The notes under the pieces were generated by a model. It searched no databases. It saw nothing but the letters and a program-made list of their open reading frames with translations, and had not been told where the DNA came from. From Rhodocyclaceae bacterium (GTDB lineage: Bacteria; Pseudomonadota; Gammaproteobacteria; Burkholderiales; Rhodocyclaceae), in NCBI GenBank assembly GCA_018883265.1, contig VEQK01000012.1, forward strand, positions 1-45,746: a DNA stretch of 45,746 bases, given 5' to 3'. Made by a program: the position numbers and the translations under genes. This document shows, in pieces, positions 1 through 7,311 of the stretch (position 1 is its first letter; each line of letters opens with the position of its first letter).

Positions 1-1
1 C

Positions 2-28
2 GGTCTGTTGACCATAAACCAACAGACC
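2..28 (+). other. Hairpin in the 23S-5S rRNA spacer
   Basis: A perfect 9-bp inverted repeat (GGTCTGTTG / CAACAGACC) with a 9-nt loop lies about 10 bases before the 5S rRNA. The window starts inside or just after the 23S gene, so this is probably a structured spacer element. RNase III or RNase E processing of the pre-rRNA is a possible role, but that is inference. It has no T-tract, so it is not an intrinsic terminator. Confidence 0.5.
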
Positions 29-37
29 AACCCCTTT

Positions 38-153
38 GCTTGGCGGCAATAGCCTCTCGGACCCACCCCTTCCCATCCCGAACAGGACCGTGAAACGAGA
101 ACGCGCCAATGATAGTGAGCACCTCGCTTGCGAAAGTAGGTCACCGCCAGGCT
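38..153 (+). rRNA. rrf: 5S ribosomal RNA
   Basis: This is a complete 5S rRNA of about 116 nt. The 5' end GCTTGGCGGC pairs with the 3' end GTCACCGCCAGGC. The central conserved block CCCATCCCGAACAGG and the block GCGAAAGTAGGTCA are both present. The sequence resembles the 5S of Neisseriales and related betaproteobacteria. It is the last gene of an rRNA operon that enters from the left edge and is followed at once by a terminator. The ends are set by the terminal stem and may be off by one or two bases. Confidence 0.95.
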
Positions 154-163
154 CCCCATTCCA

Positions 164-197
164 AAACCCCCCTCCTAGAAATAGGTCGGGGGTTTTA
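164..197 (+). terminator. Intrinsic terminator of the rRNA operon
   Basis: An A-tract and C-run (AAAACCCCC) pair with GGGGGTTTT across a short loop, and the inner arms CCTA/TAGG extend the stem. The hairpin sits 11 bases after the 5S rRNA, where an rrn terminator is expected. The 3' T-run is formed by the stem itself. About 100 bases beyond it, up to the 4.5S RNA promoter, hold nothing I recognise. Confidence 0.85.
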
Positions 198-301
198 TAC
201 TTTGCTGCGTCCCAATCCTGATCTGTACGCCGGGCTGTGTTCTATGCGTCGGATTCGGTCATTGAATTTACCTGTCCGCCCTACGATTCACTAGCATTGG
301 C

Positions 302-310
302 TGGTAGAAT
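302..310 (+). promoter_or_regulatory. Probable extended -10 promoter of the 4.5S RNA gene
   Basis: TGGTAGAAT fits an extended -10 element (TGn followed by TAGAAT). Its last base is about 6 nt before the 5' end of the 4.5S RNA as deduced from the terminal stem, the right distance for the transcription start. No convincing -35 box is found 16 to 18 bp upstream, in keeping with an extended -10 promoter. The call is by eye. Confidence 0.5.
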
Positions 311-314
311 TTGG

Positions 315-415
315 CGTGGCGGGTCTCCTCGCATTGTTAGGTCGTGAATCGGGTCAGGTCCGGAAGGAAGCAGCCACAGCGACTGAGGCAAGTGCCGGGG
401 GTTGGGCTCGCCACC
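315..415 (+). ncRNA. ffs: 4.5S RNA (bacterial signal recognition particle RNA)
   Basis: This is the RNA part of the signal recognition particle. It binds Ffh and FtsY and directs membrane proteins to the translocon co-translationally. The diagnostic apical domain is present at about 353-375 (GTCAGGTCCGGAAGGAAGCA). The ends pair as a long helix: GTGGCG at 316-321 with CGCCAC at 409-414. The length of about 100 nt is that of the small proteobacterial form. It lies just upstream of dnaX, a common neighbour. The exact ends are inferred from pairing. Confidence 0.93.
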
Positions 416-437
416 CTTATTTCCCGGCATCCAAACA

Positions 438-2093
438 ATGAGCTACCAGGTCCTCGCACGCAAGTGGCGTCCGAAAACATTTGATTCCCTGGTGGGCCAG
501 GATGCCGTAGTCCGTGCGCTGACGCACGCGCTGGATGCCAATCGGCTCCACCATGCGTATCTATTGACCGGCACACGTGGCGTGGGCAAGACGACGATCG
601 CGCGAATTCTTGCCAAGGCCTTGAACTGCGAACAGGGTGTTTCATCATCACCCTGCGGCGTCTGTTCTGCCTGTCAACAGATTGATGCCGGCCGTTTCGT
701 TGACTATATCGAGATGGATGCGGCGTCCAACCGCGGCGTTGATGAGATGGTCCAGCTGTTGGAACAGGCTGCTTTTATGCCTAGTGTTGGCCGTTACAAA
801 GTCTATATGATCGACGAAGTCCATCAGCTGACTGCGCATGCCTTCAATGCAATGCTAAAGACGCTTGAGGAACCGCCGGCTCACGTCAAATTCATCCTTG
901 CGACTACCGACCCGCAAAAAATTCTGGTAACCGTGTTGTCACGTTGTCTGCAATTCAATTTGCGCCAGGTGTCGCCGATGCAATTGACATCACATCTGTC
1001 TACGGTGCTGGCCGGTGAGGGTATCCAGACAGATGCCAAGGCACTCGAGCTGATTGCCAGAGCCGCCGGGGGTAGTGTGCGGGATGCATTGTCGCTGTTG
1101 GATCAGGCGATTGCTCACGGCGCAGGTGTTGTTCAGGCCGATCAGGTTAGCCAGATGCTGGGCACCTCCAATCTGTCGCGAATGTTATCGATGCTGGATG
1201 CGTTGATTGCAGGCGATGTCAGCAGTATTCGTGAGCAAACGCATCAGATGGCGAGCGCCGCACTGTCTTTCGAATCGGCACTGGACGATCTTGCCCGCTT
1301 GGCAGTTGCGTTGCAGCTGATGCAGTTCGATGTGGCAGAGGGAGCCCAGGAGTTTTCTTCGCTTGCCGAAGACGATGCGGCCCAATTAAGTCGCCTTGCT
1401 TGCCAATGTTCGCGCCCGTATGCACAATTGATCTACCAGGTGGTAACCCGGGCACGTGCCGATTTACGCCTGGCGCCGGACCCCGCGCATGGCTTCCTGA
1501 TGGCGATGCTGCGTTTATTGACCGTGCATCCCGGACACGGCGCTGTCGCACAGCCGATGCCTGTGGTCGCCAGCAGTGTGGCTACTTCGGTCACATCGGC
1601 ACAAAGTGCAGCTCAAAAGACATCCGCCAAGATGGATGAACCTGCCATGTCCCACAAGATACCATCGGCGCACTCAGCGCCGGCAGCGCAAACCGCGACA
1701 TCCACGTTTGAGCCTACAGATTGGCCGCAACTGGTTGATGAATTAGGTTTGAAAGGCATGGCGCGCGAACTGGCGCAACATAGTGCTTGCCGGTCGTTGG
1801 CCGATGGTGAGGTTGTGCTTAATTTGCCGGCCACGCACCGCCAGTTGCTCATGCCGGCGTCGGAGCAACGTCTTGCTCAGGCGCTCACCGATAAATTCGG
1901 GGTTCAGACACGGGTGCGGTTTGATGTGGTTGAACAGGTAGGCGTGACGGCCGCCGTACTGAAGAAGGAGGCGGCGGAAGAGCGCATGAATAACGCGGTC
2001 GCTGCCATCGAGAGCGACCCGGTCGTGCAGGAGTTAATTGATGTTTTTGATGCGAAACTGATTGATGGATCGATTCGCCCACTGGTGGGCTGA
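438..2093 (+). CDS. dnaX: DNA polymerase III subunits tau/gamma (clamp loader)
   Basis: This is the ATPase of the DNA polymerase III clamp loader, which loads the beta clamp and, as tau, couples polymerase and helicase. The 551-residue product has Walker A GTRGVGKTT at residues 45-53 and a zinc-binding cysteine set at C64, C73, C76 and C79. Walker B is DEVH at 126-129, and the sensor/arginine-finger region with SRC follows DPQKI. After about residue 370 come a low-complexity Ala/Ser/Thr linker and a tau-like C-terminal domain. The ATG at 438 is chosen because SYQVLARKWRP is the conserved N-terminus; an earlier in-frame start at 402 would lie inside the 4.5S RNA. It heads the dnaX–ybaB–recR cluster. 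I see no convincing A-rich slippery site for making a short gamma form by frameshift. Confidence 0.97.
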   Translation: MSYQVLARKWRPKTFDSLVGQDAVVRALTHALDANRLHHAYLLTGTRGVGKTTIARILAKALNCEQGVSSSPCGVCSACQQIDAGRFVDYIEMDAASNRGVDEMVQLLEQAAFMPSVGRYKVYMIDEVHQLTAHAFNAMLKTLEEPPAHVKFILATTDPQKILVTVLSRCLQFNLRQVSPMQLTSHLSTVLAGEGIQTDAKALELIARAAGGSVRDALSLLDQAIAHGAGVVQADQVSQMLGTSNLSRMLSMLDALIAGDVSSIREQTHQMASAALSFESALDDLARLAVALQLMQFDVAEGAQEFSSLAEDDAAQLSRLACQCSRPYAQLIYQVVTRARADLRLAPDPAHGFLMAMLRLLTVHPGHGAVAQPMPVVASSVATSVTSAQSAAQKTSAKMDEPAMSHKIPSAHSAPAAQTATSTFEPTDWPQLVDELGLKGMARELAQHSACRSLADGEVVLNLPATHRQLLMPASEQRLAQALTDKFGVQTRVRFDVVEQVGVTAAVLKKEAAEERMNNAVAAIESDPVVQELIDVFDAKLIDGSIRPLVG

Positions 2094-2126
2094 CCGATCC
2101 GATTGGTGTAAACAGGGAGGGTGACA

Positions 2127-2462
2127 ATGCGTGGTATGGGAGCAATGGGTGGTCTGGGCAATCTGATGAAGCAGGCTCAGCAAATGCAGGAGCGAATGAA
2201 GAAGGCCCAGGAAGAACTGGCCGACGTCGAAGTCGAAGGCCAAGCGGGTTCGGGAGTGGTCAAGGTTGTCATGACCTGTTCGCATGCCGTGCGCCGTATC
2301 ACCATTGATCCGGCTGCCATGGATGACCGGGAAATGCTCGAAGATTTGATCTCGGCCGCGGTTAACGATGCCGTGCGCCGTGTCGAAGAAACGTCTCAAA
2401 GCAAGATGTCGGGGTTCACGGCCGGGCTCAATTTGCCGCCGGGCTTCAAGCTACCATTCTGA
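2127..2462 (+). CDS. ybaB: YbaB/EbfC family nucleoid-associated protein
   Basis: This small DNA-binding protein of the YbaB/EbfC family forms dimers with a tweezer-like shape and associates with the nucleoid. The 111-residue product starts with a Gly/Met-rich segment, followed by a long helix rich in Gln, Lys and Met ([19 protein letters not shown]) and the conserved beta region with GSGVVKV. It ends with the usual short hydrophobic tail (LPPGFKLPF). The ATG at 2127 is preferred over the GTG at 2121 because a good ribosome-binding site, AGGGAGG at 2114-2120, lies 6 nt upstream of it. Lying between dnaX and recR is the classic location. Confidence 0.95.
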   Translation: MRGMGAMGGLGNLMKQAQQMQERMKKAQEELADVEVEGQAGSGVVKVVMTCSHAVRRITIDPAAMDDREMLEDLISAAVNDAVRRVEETSQSKMSGFTAGLNLPPGFKLPF

Positions 2463-2469
2463 TATTCCC

Positions 2470-3066
2470 GTGTCAGCAACGCTTGAAAGTCTGATTGAAG
2501 CCTTGCGCTGTCTGCCTGGCGTCGGACCCAAGTCGGCCCAGCGGATGGCTTATCATCTGTTGCAACATGACCGCGAGGGCGCGACGCGACTGGCCTTTTC
2601 GCTGGATTCGGCGATCAAAAGAATCCAGCACTGCGAACGGTGCAATACCTATACCGAGACAACGGTTTGCGAGCGCTGCCAGTCGGATCGTCGGGATGAC
2701 TCGGTGCTCTGCGTGGTCGAAACGCCAGTCGACCTCAATATGATTGAGCAAACACAGGCCTATAATGGCCTGTATTTTGTGCTTATGGGGCGGATTTCGC
2801 CGCTGGACGGCTTGGGCCCGCGAAATCTGCGGCTTGATCAGCTGGTGGCCCGGGCTGCCGATGGCGTGGTCCGGGAGGTCATTTTGGCGACCAATTTCAC
2901 GAATGAGGGCGAAGCAACGGCCCATTTTGTCAGTGAAATGCTGAAAAAACAGGGTTTAAGGGTTTCCCGGATCGCCCGCGGGGTTCCCGTGGGGGGGGAG
3001 CTGGAGTTTGTGGATAGCGGAACACTGGCTCAGGCGCTTCGGGAACGCCGACGGGTAGAATCCTGA
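2470..3066 (+). CDS. recR: Recombination mediator protein RecR
   Basis: RecR works with RecF and RecO to load RecA on gapped DNA. The 198-residue product has the usual length. An N-terminal helix-hairpin-helix ([17 protein letters not shown]) is followed by a four-cysteine zinc finger (CERC...CERC) at about 56-72. A Toprim domain ([12 protein letters not shown]...[11 protein letters not shown]) follows, and the family's C-terminal strand region ends in [13 protein letters not shown]. The start is a GTG at 2470, seven bases after the ybaB stop; the in-frame ATG at 2368 lies inside ybaB and would add residues foreign to the family. A run of eight G bases at 2991-2998 falls in the PVGGE codons, and the frame is intact across it. 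Confidence 0.96.
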   Translation: MSATLESLIEALRCLPGVGPKSAQRMAYHLLQHDREGATRLAFSLDSAIKRIQHCERCNTYTETTVCERCQSDRRDDSVLCVVETPVDLNMIEQTQAYNGLYFVLMGRISPLDGLGPRNLRLDQLVARAADGVVREVILATNFTNEGEATAHFVSEMLKKQGLRVSRIARGVPVGGELEFVDSGTLAQALRERRRVES

Positions 3067-3078
3067 ATTGTCTTTGCG

Positions 3079-3084
3079 TATAAT
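3079..3084 (+). promoter_or_regulatory. Candidate -10 box for the petABC operon
   Basis: A perfect TATAAT lies 42 bases upstream of petA in an AT-rich gap after recR. No good -35 box is seen at 16-18 bp upstream, so an activator may be required or the call may be wrong. It is the only promoter-like element in the 59-bp gap. Confidence 0.35.
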
Positions 3085-3125
3085 CTTAAAAATTAATTAA
3101 GTCTGAACACTCTGGGGACAAATCC

Positions 3126-3719
3126 ATGAGCATTGAGCAGAAAGTAGATCCTAGCCGCCGCCGGTTGTTGGTAACAACCGCAGCGATTGGGGGTGTGGGA
3201 GCGGTATCCGTTCTGGTGCCATTTGTCAGCAGCATGCTGCCCTCTGCACGTGCTCGCGCGGCGGGTGCACCAGTTGAAGCTGACATCAGCAAGCTGGAGC
3301 CGGGACAGATGATGGTTGTGGAATGGCGCGGTAAGCCAGTCTGGATCCTCAATCGTAACCCCGAGATGATGGGGACGCTGCCAAAGCTGAACGATGCTGT
3401 GGCGGATCCCAATTCGGAAAAACCGATGCAGCCGGAGTACTGCAAGAACGAACACCGCTCGATCAAAGATAATATCTGGGTCGCGATTGGTATCTGCACG
3501 CACCTGGGTTGTTCGCCGTCCTCCAAATTTGCCGAAGGCTCATCGCAAGGCATGCCGGGTGACTGGCTGGGCGGCTTCCTCTGCCCCTGCCATGGTTCGA
3601 CCTTCGACCTGGCTGGCCGTGTCTTCAAAGACAAGCCGGCGCCGACCAACCTCGAAATCCCGCCGCACGCCTATCTGAGCGATACCCGCCTGATTATCGG
3701 CGAAAGCAAAGGAGCCTGA
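3126..3719 (+). CDS. petA: Ubiquinol-cytochrome c reductase iron-sulfur (Rieske) subunit
   Basis: This is the Rieske [2Fe-2S] subunit of the cytochrome bc1 complex (complex III). It passes electrons from ubiquinol to cytochrome c1 on the periplasmic face. The 197-residue product starts with a twin-arginine type signal anchor (SRRRLLV at about 10-16, then a hydrophobic stretch to about 38). The cluster ligands lie in CTHLGC (C124, H126, C129) and CPCHGS (C153, C155, H156). It is first in the petABC operon, with only two bases between its stop and petB. It has the normal family length and nothing odd is seen. Confidence 0.97.
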   Translation: MSIEQKVDPSRRRLLVTTAAIGGVGAVSVLVPFVSSMLPSARARAAGAPVEADISKLEPGQMMVVEWRGKPVWILNRNPEMMGTLPKLNDAVADPNSEKPMQPEYCKNEHRSIKDNIWVAIGICTHLGCSPSSKFAEGSSQGMPGDWLGGFLCPCHGSTFDLAGRVFKDKPAPTNLEIPPHAYLSDTRLIIGESKGA

Positions 3720-3721
3720 CG

Positions 3722-5023
3722 ATGGCCAGCAACAAGCATTTCGAAAAGTACAAGTCCGACGGTAGCGTCGGCGGCAATGTCCTTGAATGGATTGATGCGC
3801 GTTTTCCGCTGACGTCGACCATCAAGGGTCATCTGACCGAGTACTATGCACCGAAGAACTTTAACTTCTGGTATTTCTTTGGATCGCTGGCGCTATTGGT
3901 GCTGGTTATTCAGATTCTGACCGGCATTTTCTTGGTCATGAACTACAAACCGGATGCCAACCTGAACGAAAGCGGTATTCCGATCGCCTTTGCCAGTGTG
4001 GAATACATCATGCGTGATGTGCCGGGGGGCTGGTTGATCCGTTACCTGCACTCGACCGGTGCGTCGGCGTTCTTCGTGGTCGTCTATCTGCACATGTTCC
4101 GTGGTCTGCTTTACGGTTCGTACCGTAAACCGCGTGAACTGCTCTGGGTATTCGGTACGTTGATCTTTCTGTGCCTGATGGCCGAAGCCTTTATGGGCTA
4201 TCTGTTGCCGTGGGGTCAGATGTCGTTCTGGGGCGCCCAGGTCATTATCAATCTGTTCGGCGCCATCCCGGTCATCGGTCCGGATCTGTCGACCCTGATC
4301 CGCGGTGACTTCGTGGTGGGCGATGCCACGTTGAACCGCTTCTTCTCGCTGCACGTGATCGCCGTGCCGCTGATCCTGATCGGCCTGGTGGCGGCGCACC
4401 TGGTGGCGCTGCACGAAGTGGGTTCGAACAACCCGGACGGTATCGAGATCAAGGAAAATCTGGACGAACACGGTAATCCGCGCGATGGTATTCCATTCCA
4501 CCCGTACTACACGGTGAAGGATATCGTCGGTGTCGTTGTTTTCCTCTTTGTGTTCTCGATTGTCGTCTTCTTTGCACCGGAGGGTGGCGGTTACTTCCTG
4601 GAATACAACAACTTCTTCCAGGCGGATCCGTTGAAAACGCCGCCGCACATTGCGCCGGTCTGGTATTTCACGCCCTTCTACTCGGTACTACGCGCCATCG
4701 TGTGGCCGATCCTCGGTATCGACGCCAAGTTCTGGGGCGTCGTTGGTATGGGCGCCTCGGTGGTCATTATCGCCTTCCTGCCGTGGCTGGATCGCAGCCC
4801 GGTGAAGTCGATCCGTTACCGTGGCCCGATCTTCAAGACTGCGCTGACAGTGTTCGTGATCGCTTTCTTCATCCTCGGCTACCTCGGCACCCAACCGCCG
4901 TCATTCTGGGGCGAGAAGATCTCCCAGGTCTGTACGGTCATCTACTTTGGCTTCTTCCTGGCCATGCCCTGGTATTCGAAGATCGATAAATACACCATTC
5001 CGCCTGAGCGCGTGAACGGCTAA
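3722..5023 (+). CDS. petB: Cytochrome b subunit of the bc1 complex
   Basis: This inner-membrane subunit of complex III carries the two b-type haems and the quinol oxidation and quinone reduction sites. The 433-residue protein has about eight to nine hydrophobic segments. The first haem-ligand helix pair is visible in RYLHSTGASAFF / YLHMFRG, and the second in SLHVIAVPL / AAHLVALHEVG. The quinol-site motif PEW is replaced here by the text APVWYFTPFY in the usual loop, as in other betaproteobacterial proteins. It sits between petA and petC, with a 13-bp gap to petC. Confidence 0.97.
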   Translation: MASNKHFEKYKSDGSVGGNVLEWIDARFPLTSTIKGHLTEYYAPKNFNFWYFFGSLALLVLVIQILTGIFLVMNYKPDANLNESGIPIAFASVEYIMRDVPGGWLIRYLHSTGASAFFVVVYLHMFRGLLYGSYRKPRELLWVFGTLIFLCLMAEAFMGYLLPWGQMSFWGAQVIINLFGAIPVIGPDLSTLIRGDFVVGDATLNRFFSLHVIAVPLILIGLVAAHLVALHEVGSNNPDGIEIKENLDEHGNPRDGIPFHPYYTVKDIVGVVVFLFVFSIVVFFAPEGGGYFLEYNNFFQADPLKTPPHIAPVWYFTPFYSVLRAIVWPILGIDAKFWGVVGMGASVVIIAFLPWLDRSPVKSIRYRGPIFKTALTVFVIAFFILGYLGTQPPSFWGEKISQVCTVIYFGFFLAMPWYSKIDKYTIPPERVNG

Positions 5024-5036
5024 CGGGAAAGCAATC

Positions 5037-5774
5037 ATGAAAATCAAAAATCTTATTGCTGCAGTGCTGATGGTTCCCGCGCTGGCGTTTGCCAGCGAGT
5101 CGGTTCACCTGGATAAGGCGCCTAACCTGCAAGGCAACAATGCAGCTCTGCAAAATGGCGCCAAGCTGTTCGTCAATTATTGCCAGAACTGTCACGGCGC
5201 CTCGTTTATCCGCTACGAAAAGCTTCTGGAAATCGGTCTGAGCGAGCAGCAGATCAAGGACAACCTGATGTTCACAGGTGACAAGATCGGTGACACCATG
5301 AAGGTTGCCGCTCGTCCGGATGAACAGAAGAAGTGGTTCGGTGTCGTCCCGCCGGATCTGACGCTGGAAGCTCGGGCTCGTGCTTCGGCAGATGGCAGCG
5401 GTGCCGACTGGATCTACACCTACCTGCGCAGTTTCTACAAGGATGACCTGCGCCCGACCGGCTGGAACAACGTCGTATTCCCGAACGTGGGTATGCCGCA
5501 TGTGTTATACCAGCTGCAAGGCATTCAGGTGCTGGAAGTCAGCAAGGATGACAAGGGTGTCGAGCACCAGAAGCTCGTTTTGGCCGAACCCGGCGAGCTG
5601 ACACCGGAACAGTATGACAAACAGGTTGCCGACCTGACGGCGTTTATCGTGTGGATGGGTGAGCCGGGCGCCGGTTATCGTAAGACCATTGGTTTTGGCG
5701 TTCTGTTGTTCCTGGCAGTTCTTTTTGTGGCAGCGTATGCCCTGAAAAAGAACTACTGGAAAGATATTCACTAA
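5037..5774 (+). CDS. petC: Cytochrome c1
   Basis: This membrane-anchored c-type cytochrome of complex III accepts electrons from the Rieske protein and donates to soluble cytochrome c. The 245-residue product starts with a Sec signal peptide (hydrophobic to about residue 19, cleavage near FAS-ES). It has one haem-attachment motif CQNCH at residues 49-53. The motif PNVGMPHVLYQLQG probably supplies the axial methionine. One C-terminal transmembrane helix at about 218-236 ends in a lysine-rich tail. It is the last gene of petABC and is followed by a strong terminator. Confidence 0.96.
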   Translation: MKIKNLIAAVLMVPALAFASESVHLDKAPNLQGNNAALQNGAKLFVNYCQNCHGASFIRYEKLLEIGLSEQQIKDNLMFTGDKIGDTMKVAARPDEQKKWFGVVPPDLTLEARARASADGSGADWIYTYLRSFYKDDLRPTGWNNVVFPNVGMPHVLYQLQGIQVLEVSKDDKGVEHQKLVLAEPGELTPEQYDKQVADLTAFIVWMGEPGAGYRKTIGFGVLLFLAVLFVAAYALKKNYWKDIH

Positions 5775-5807
5775 GTTTTGAATTGCAGCGCCGTGAGGCG
5801 TTGAAAG

Positions 5808-5841
5808 GGTCGGGGTCGATTATCGATCCCGATCTTTTTTT
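5808..5841 (+). terminator. Intrinsic terminator after petABC, directly upstream of sspA
   Basis: A 12-bp stem (5808-5819 with 5823-5834, including two G-T pairs) has a 3-nt loop and is followed by seven T bases (5835-5841). This is a textbook terminator. It ends only 14 bases before the sspA start codon and abuts the sspA ribosome-binding site, so it also works as a gate on sspA if transcription comes from petABC. Confidence 0.88.
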
Positions 5842-5855
5842 AGAGGATCTAGATC

Positions 5856-6452
5856 ATGATGCATCTGTACTCGGGAACCGTCTGCCCGTTCAGCCACCGT
5901 TGCCGGATTGTGCTGTACGAGAAGGGCATGGACTTCGAGATCCATGACATCGACCTGTTGAACAAGGCAGAAGACCTGGCTGTCATGAACCCGCACAACC
6001 GGGTGCCGGTTCTGGTCGAGCGTGATCTGATTCTTTACGAACCGAACATCATCAACGAATACATTGACGAGCGCTTTCCTCACCCGCAGCTCATGCCGCC
6101 CGATCCGGTGCAGCGCGCCCAGGCCCGTCAGCTTCTCAATGGTATGGAGCGAGAGATTTTTTCGTTCATCGAACCGATTGAACGTAAGTCTAAAACCATG
6201 GACAAAGCGCGTGCTGAAATCCGTGACCGCCTAATTGAAATTGCACCCATCTTTACCAAGCAGAAGCATCTACTCGGCGACGATTTTTCGATGCTGGATG
6301 TGGCGATCGCACCGTTGCTTTGGCGCCTGGAGCACTACGACATCACGTTGCCAAAGTCGGCGGCCCCGCTCTTCAAATATGCCGAGCGTATTTTCAGCCG
6401 CCAGGGGTTCATTGATTCAATGACTCCCCAAGAAAAGATCATGCGCAAATAA
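5856..6452 (+). CDS. sspA: Stringent starvation protein A (GST-fold RNA polymerase-associated protein)
   Basis: SspA binds RNA polymerase and alters transcription under starvation or acid stress. It has a glutathione-S-transferase fold without transferase activity. The 198-residue product has the thioredoxin-like N-terminal half (YSGTVCPFSHRCRIVLYEKGM, then NPHNRVPVLVERDLILYE at about 46-63) and an all-helical C-terminal half. AGAGGA at 5842-5847 is the ribosome-binding site and favours the first ATG at 5856 over the second at 5859. It follows petABC and precedes sspB, a common betaproteobacterial arrangement. Because a strong terminator stands between petC and sspA, the gene must rely on read-through or on a promoter within the petC end. 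Confidence 0.95.
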   Translation: MMHLYSGTVCPFSHRCRIVLYEKGMDFEIHDIDLLNKAEDLAVMNPHNRVPVLVERDLILYEPNIINEYIDERFPHPQLMPPDPVQRAQARQLLNGMEREIFSFIEPIERKSKTMDKARAEIRDRLIEIAPIFTKQKHLLGDDFSMLDVAIAPLLWRLEHYDITLPKSAAPLFKYAERIFSRQGFIDSMTPQEKIMRK

Positions 6453-6460
6453 AGACGCCC

Positions 6461-6892
6461 GTGCTTTCCAGTAAGCCTTATCTGATCCGGGCCTTATGGT
6501 CTTGGTGTTGCGATGCCGGGTTCACGCCCTATGTGACGGTGTTCGTCGATGAACAGTGCCAGGTGCCGCTGGATTATGTGCAGGATGGTACGCTGACCCT
6601 TAATCTGGGCCCCTCGGCGACGGGAAGCTTGGATATTGGCAATGAATGGATAATGCTGACGGCCCGTTTTGGCGGTGTATCGCGCGAGCTGGCTTTTCCC
6701 GTGGGCGCCGTGATTGCCGTCTTCGCACGGGAAAACGGCGCCGGCATGGAATTTGCCTATGAGCCTTCGGTAGTCATGGAGAAGCCTGCCGACCATGCAG
6801 CATCGTTGTCGACCGCTGCAACGGTGCCAGCAGATGAGCCGGCGCCCAAGCCACCGCGCGCTGGCAAACCGCACCTTCAACGCATCAAATAA
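6461..6892 (+). CDS. sspB: ClpXP protease specificity-enhancing factor SspB
   Basis: SspB is an adaptor that binds ssrA-tagged peptides and hands them to ClpXP for degradation. The 143-residue product has the conserved start SSKPYLIRALWSWCCDAG, a substrate-binding beta domain, and a flexible Ala/Pro/Thr-rich linker from about residue 105. The short basic C-terminal tail (PHLQRIK) corresponds to the ClpX-docking peptide. Translation starts at a GTG at 6461, eight bases after the sspA stop. Pairing with sspA confirms the assignment. Confidence 0.94.
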   Translation: MLSSKPYLIRALWSWCCDAGFTPYVTVFVDEQCQVPLDYVQDGTLTLNLGPSATGSLDIGNEWIMLTARFGGVSRELAFPVGAVIAVFARENGAGMEFAYEPSVVMEKPADHAASLSTAATVPADEPAPKPPRAGKPHLQRIK

Positions 6893-6915
6893 CGATCCCA
6901 TCCGAAGGTCTGGCG

Positions 6916-7311
6916 ATGCAACGTGCACTCATATTGTTTGCCCATGGCGCCCGCGACCCCGAATGGGCCCGCCCAGTTCAGTCCGTGGCACAGCGTCTTC
7001 GTCAGTTGTTGCCTGACGTTCCGGTCTCGGTGGCTTTTCTGGAGTTCATGACCCCGAGTCTGGAAGAGGCGATAGGTGCGATTTGCGCAGCGCATGGCCC
7101 ACAGCAATTCGCGATCGATATCCTGCCGTTTTTTATTGCACAGGGGGGTCACCTTCGGGAAGACGTGCCGCGTCTACTGGAAGCAGCAGCGCAACGCCAT
7201 GAAGGCATTCAGCTACGGCTCCTGCCAGCCCTGGGCGAGCTACCGGCGGTCCAGTCCGCCATGGCACTGGCGATAAGCCAGTTGCTGGACGGGGTCGCTG
7301 ATCAGGAGTGA
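6916..7311 (+). CDS. Small CbiX/SirB-type sirohydrochlorin chelatase
   Basis: The 131-residue product matches the short CbiX (CbiXS/SirB) family, which inserts cobalt or ferrous iron into sirohydrochlorin as a homodimer. The family's N-terminal metal-binding motif is visible as LILFAHGARDPEW (H10), and the second one as FFIAQGGHLREDVP, with the conserved His in GGH. No other cobalamin genes are nearby. A role in siroheme synthesis for the sulfite reductase (cysI) at the far end of the window is a reasonable inference but not shown. The gene follows sspB by 23 bp. Its last ten bases overlap the 3' end of the opposing terC-like gene. Confidence 0.85.
   Translation: MQRALILFAHGARDPEWARPVQSVAQRLRQLLPDVPVSVAFLEFMTPSLEEAIGAICAAHGPQQFAIDILPFFIAQGGHLREDVPRLLEAAAQRHEGIQLRLLPALGELPAVQSAMALAISQLLDGVADQE

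Noticed and set aside
900-1640. Possible programmed frameshift in dnaX to make gamma
   Set aside because: The only A-runs are CAAAAAATT in the conserved DPQKI codons and CAAAAGA in the linker; neither is a good A-AAA-AAG slip site, and no stimulating structure is evident.
3893-4648. Long open frame (251 codons) opposite petB
   Set aside because: The translation is rich in Asp, Glu, Arg, Gln and His with no domain, typical of an antisense shadow.
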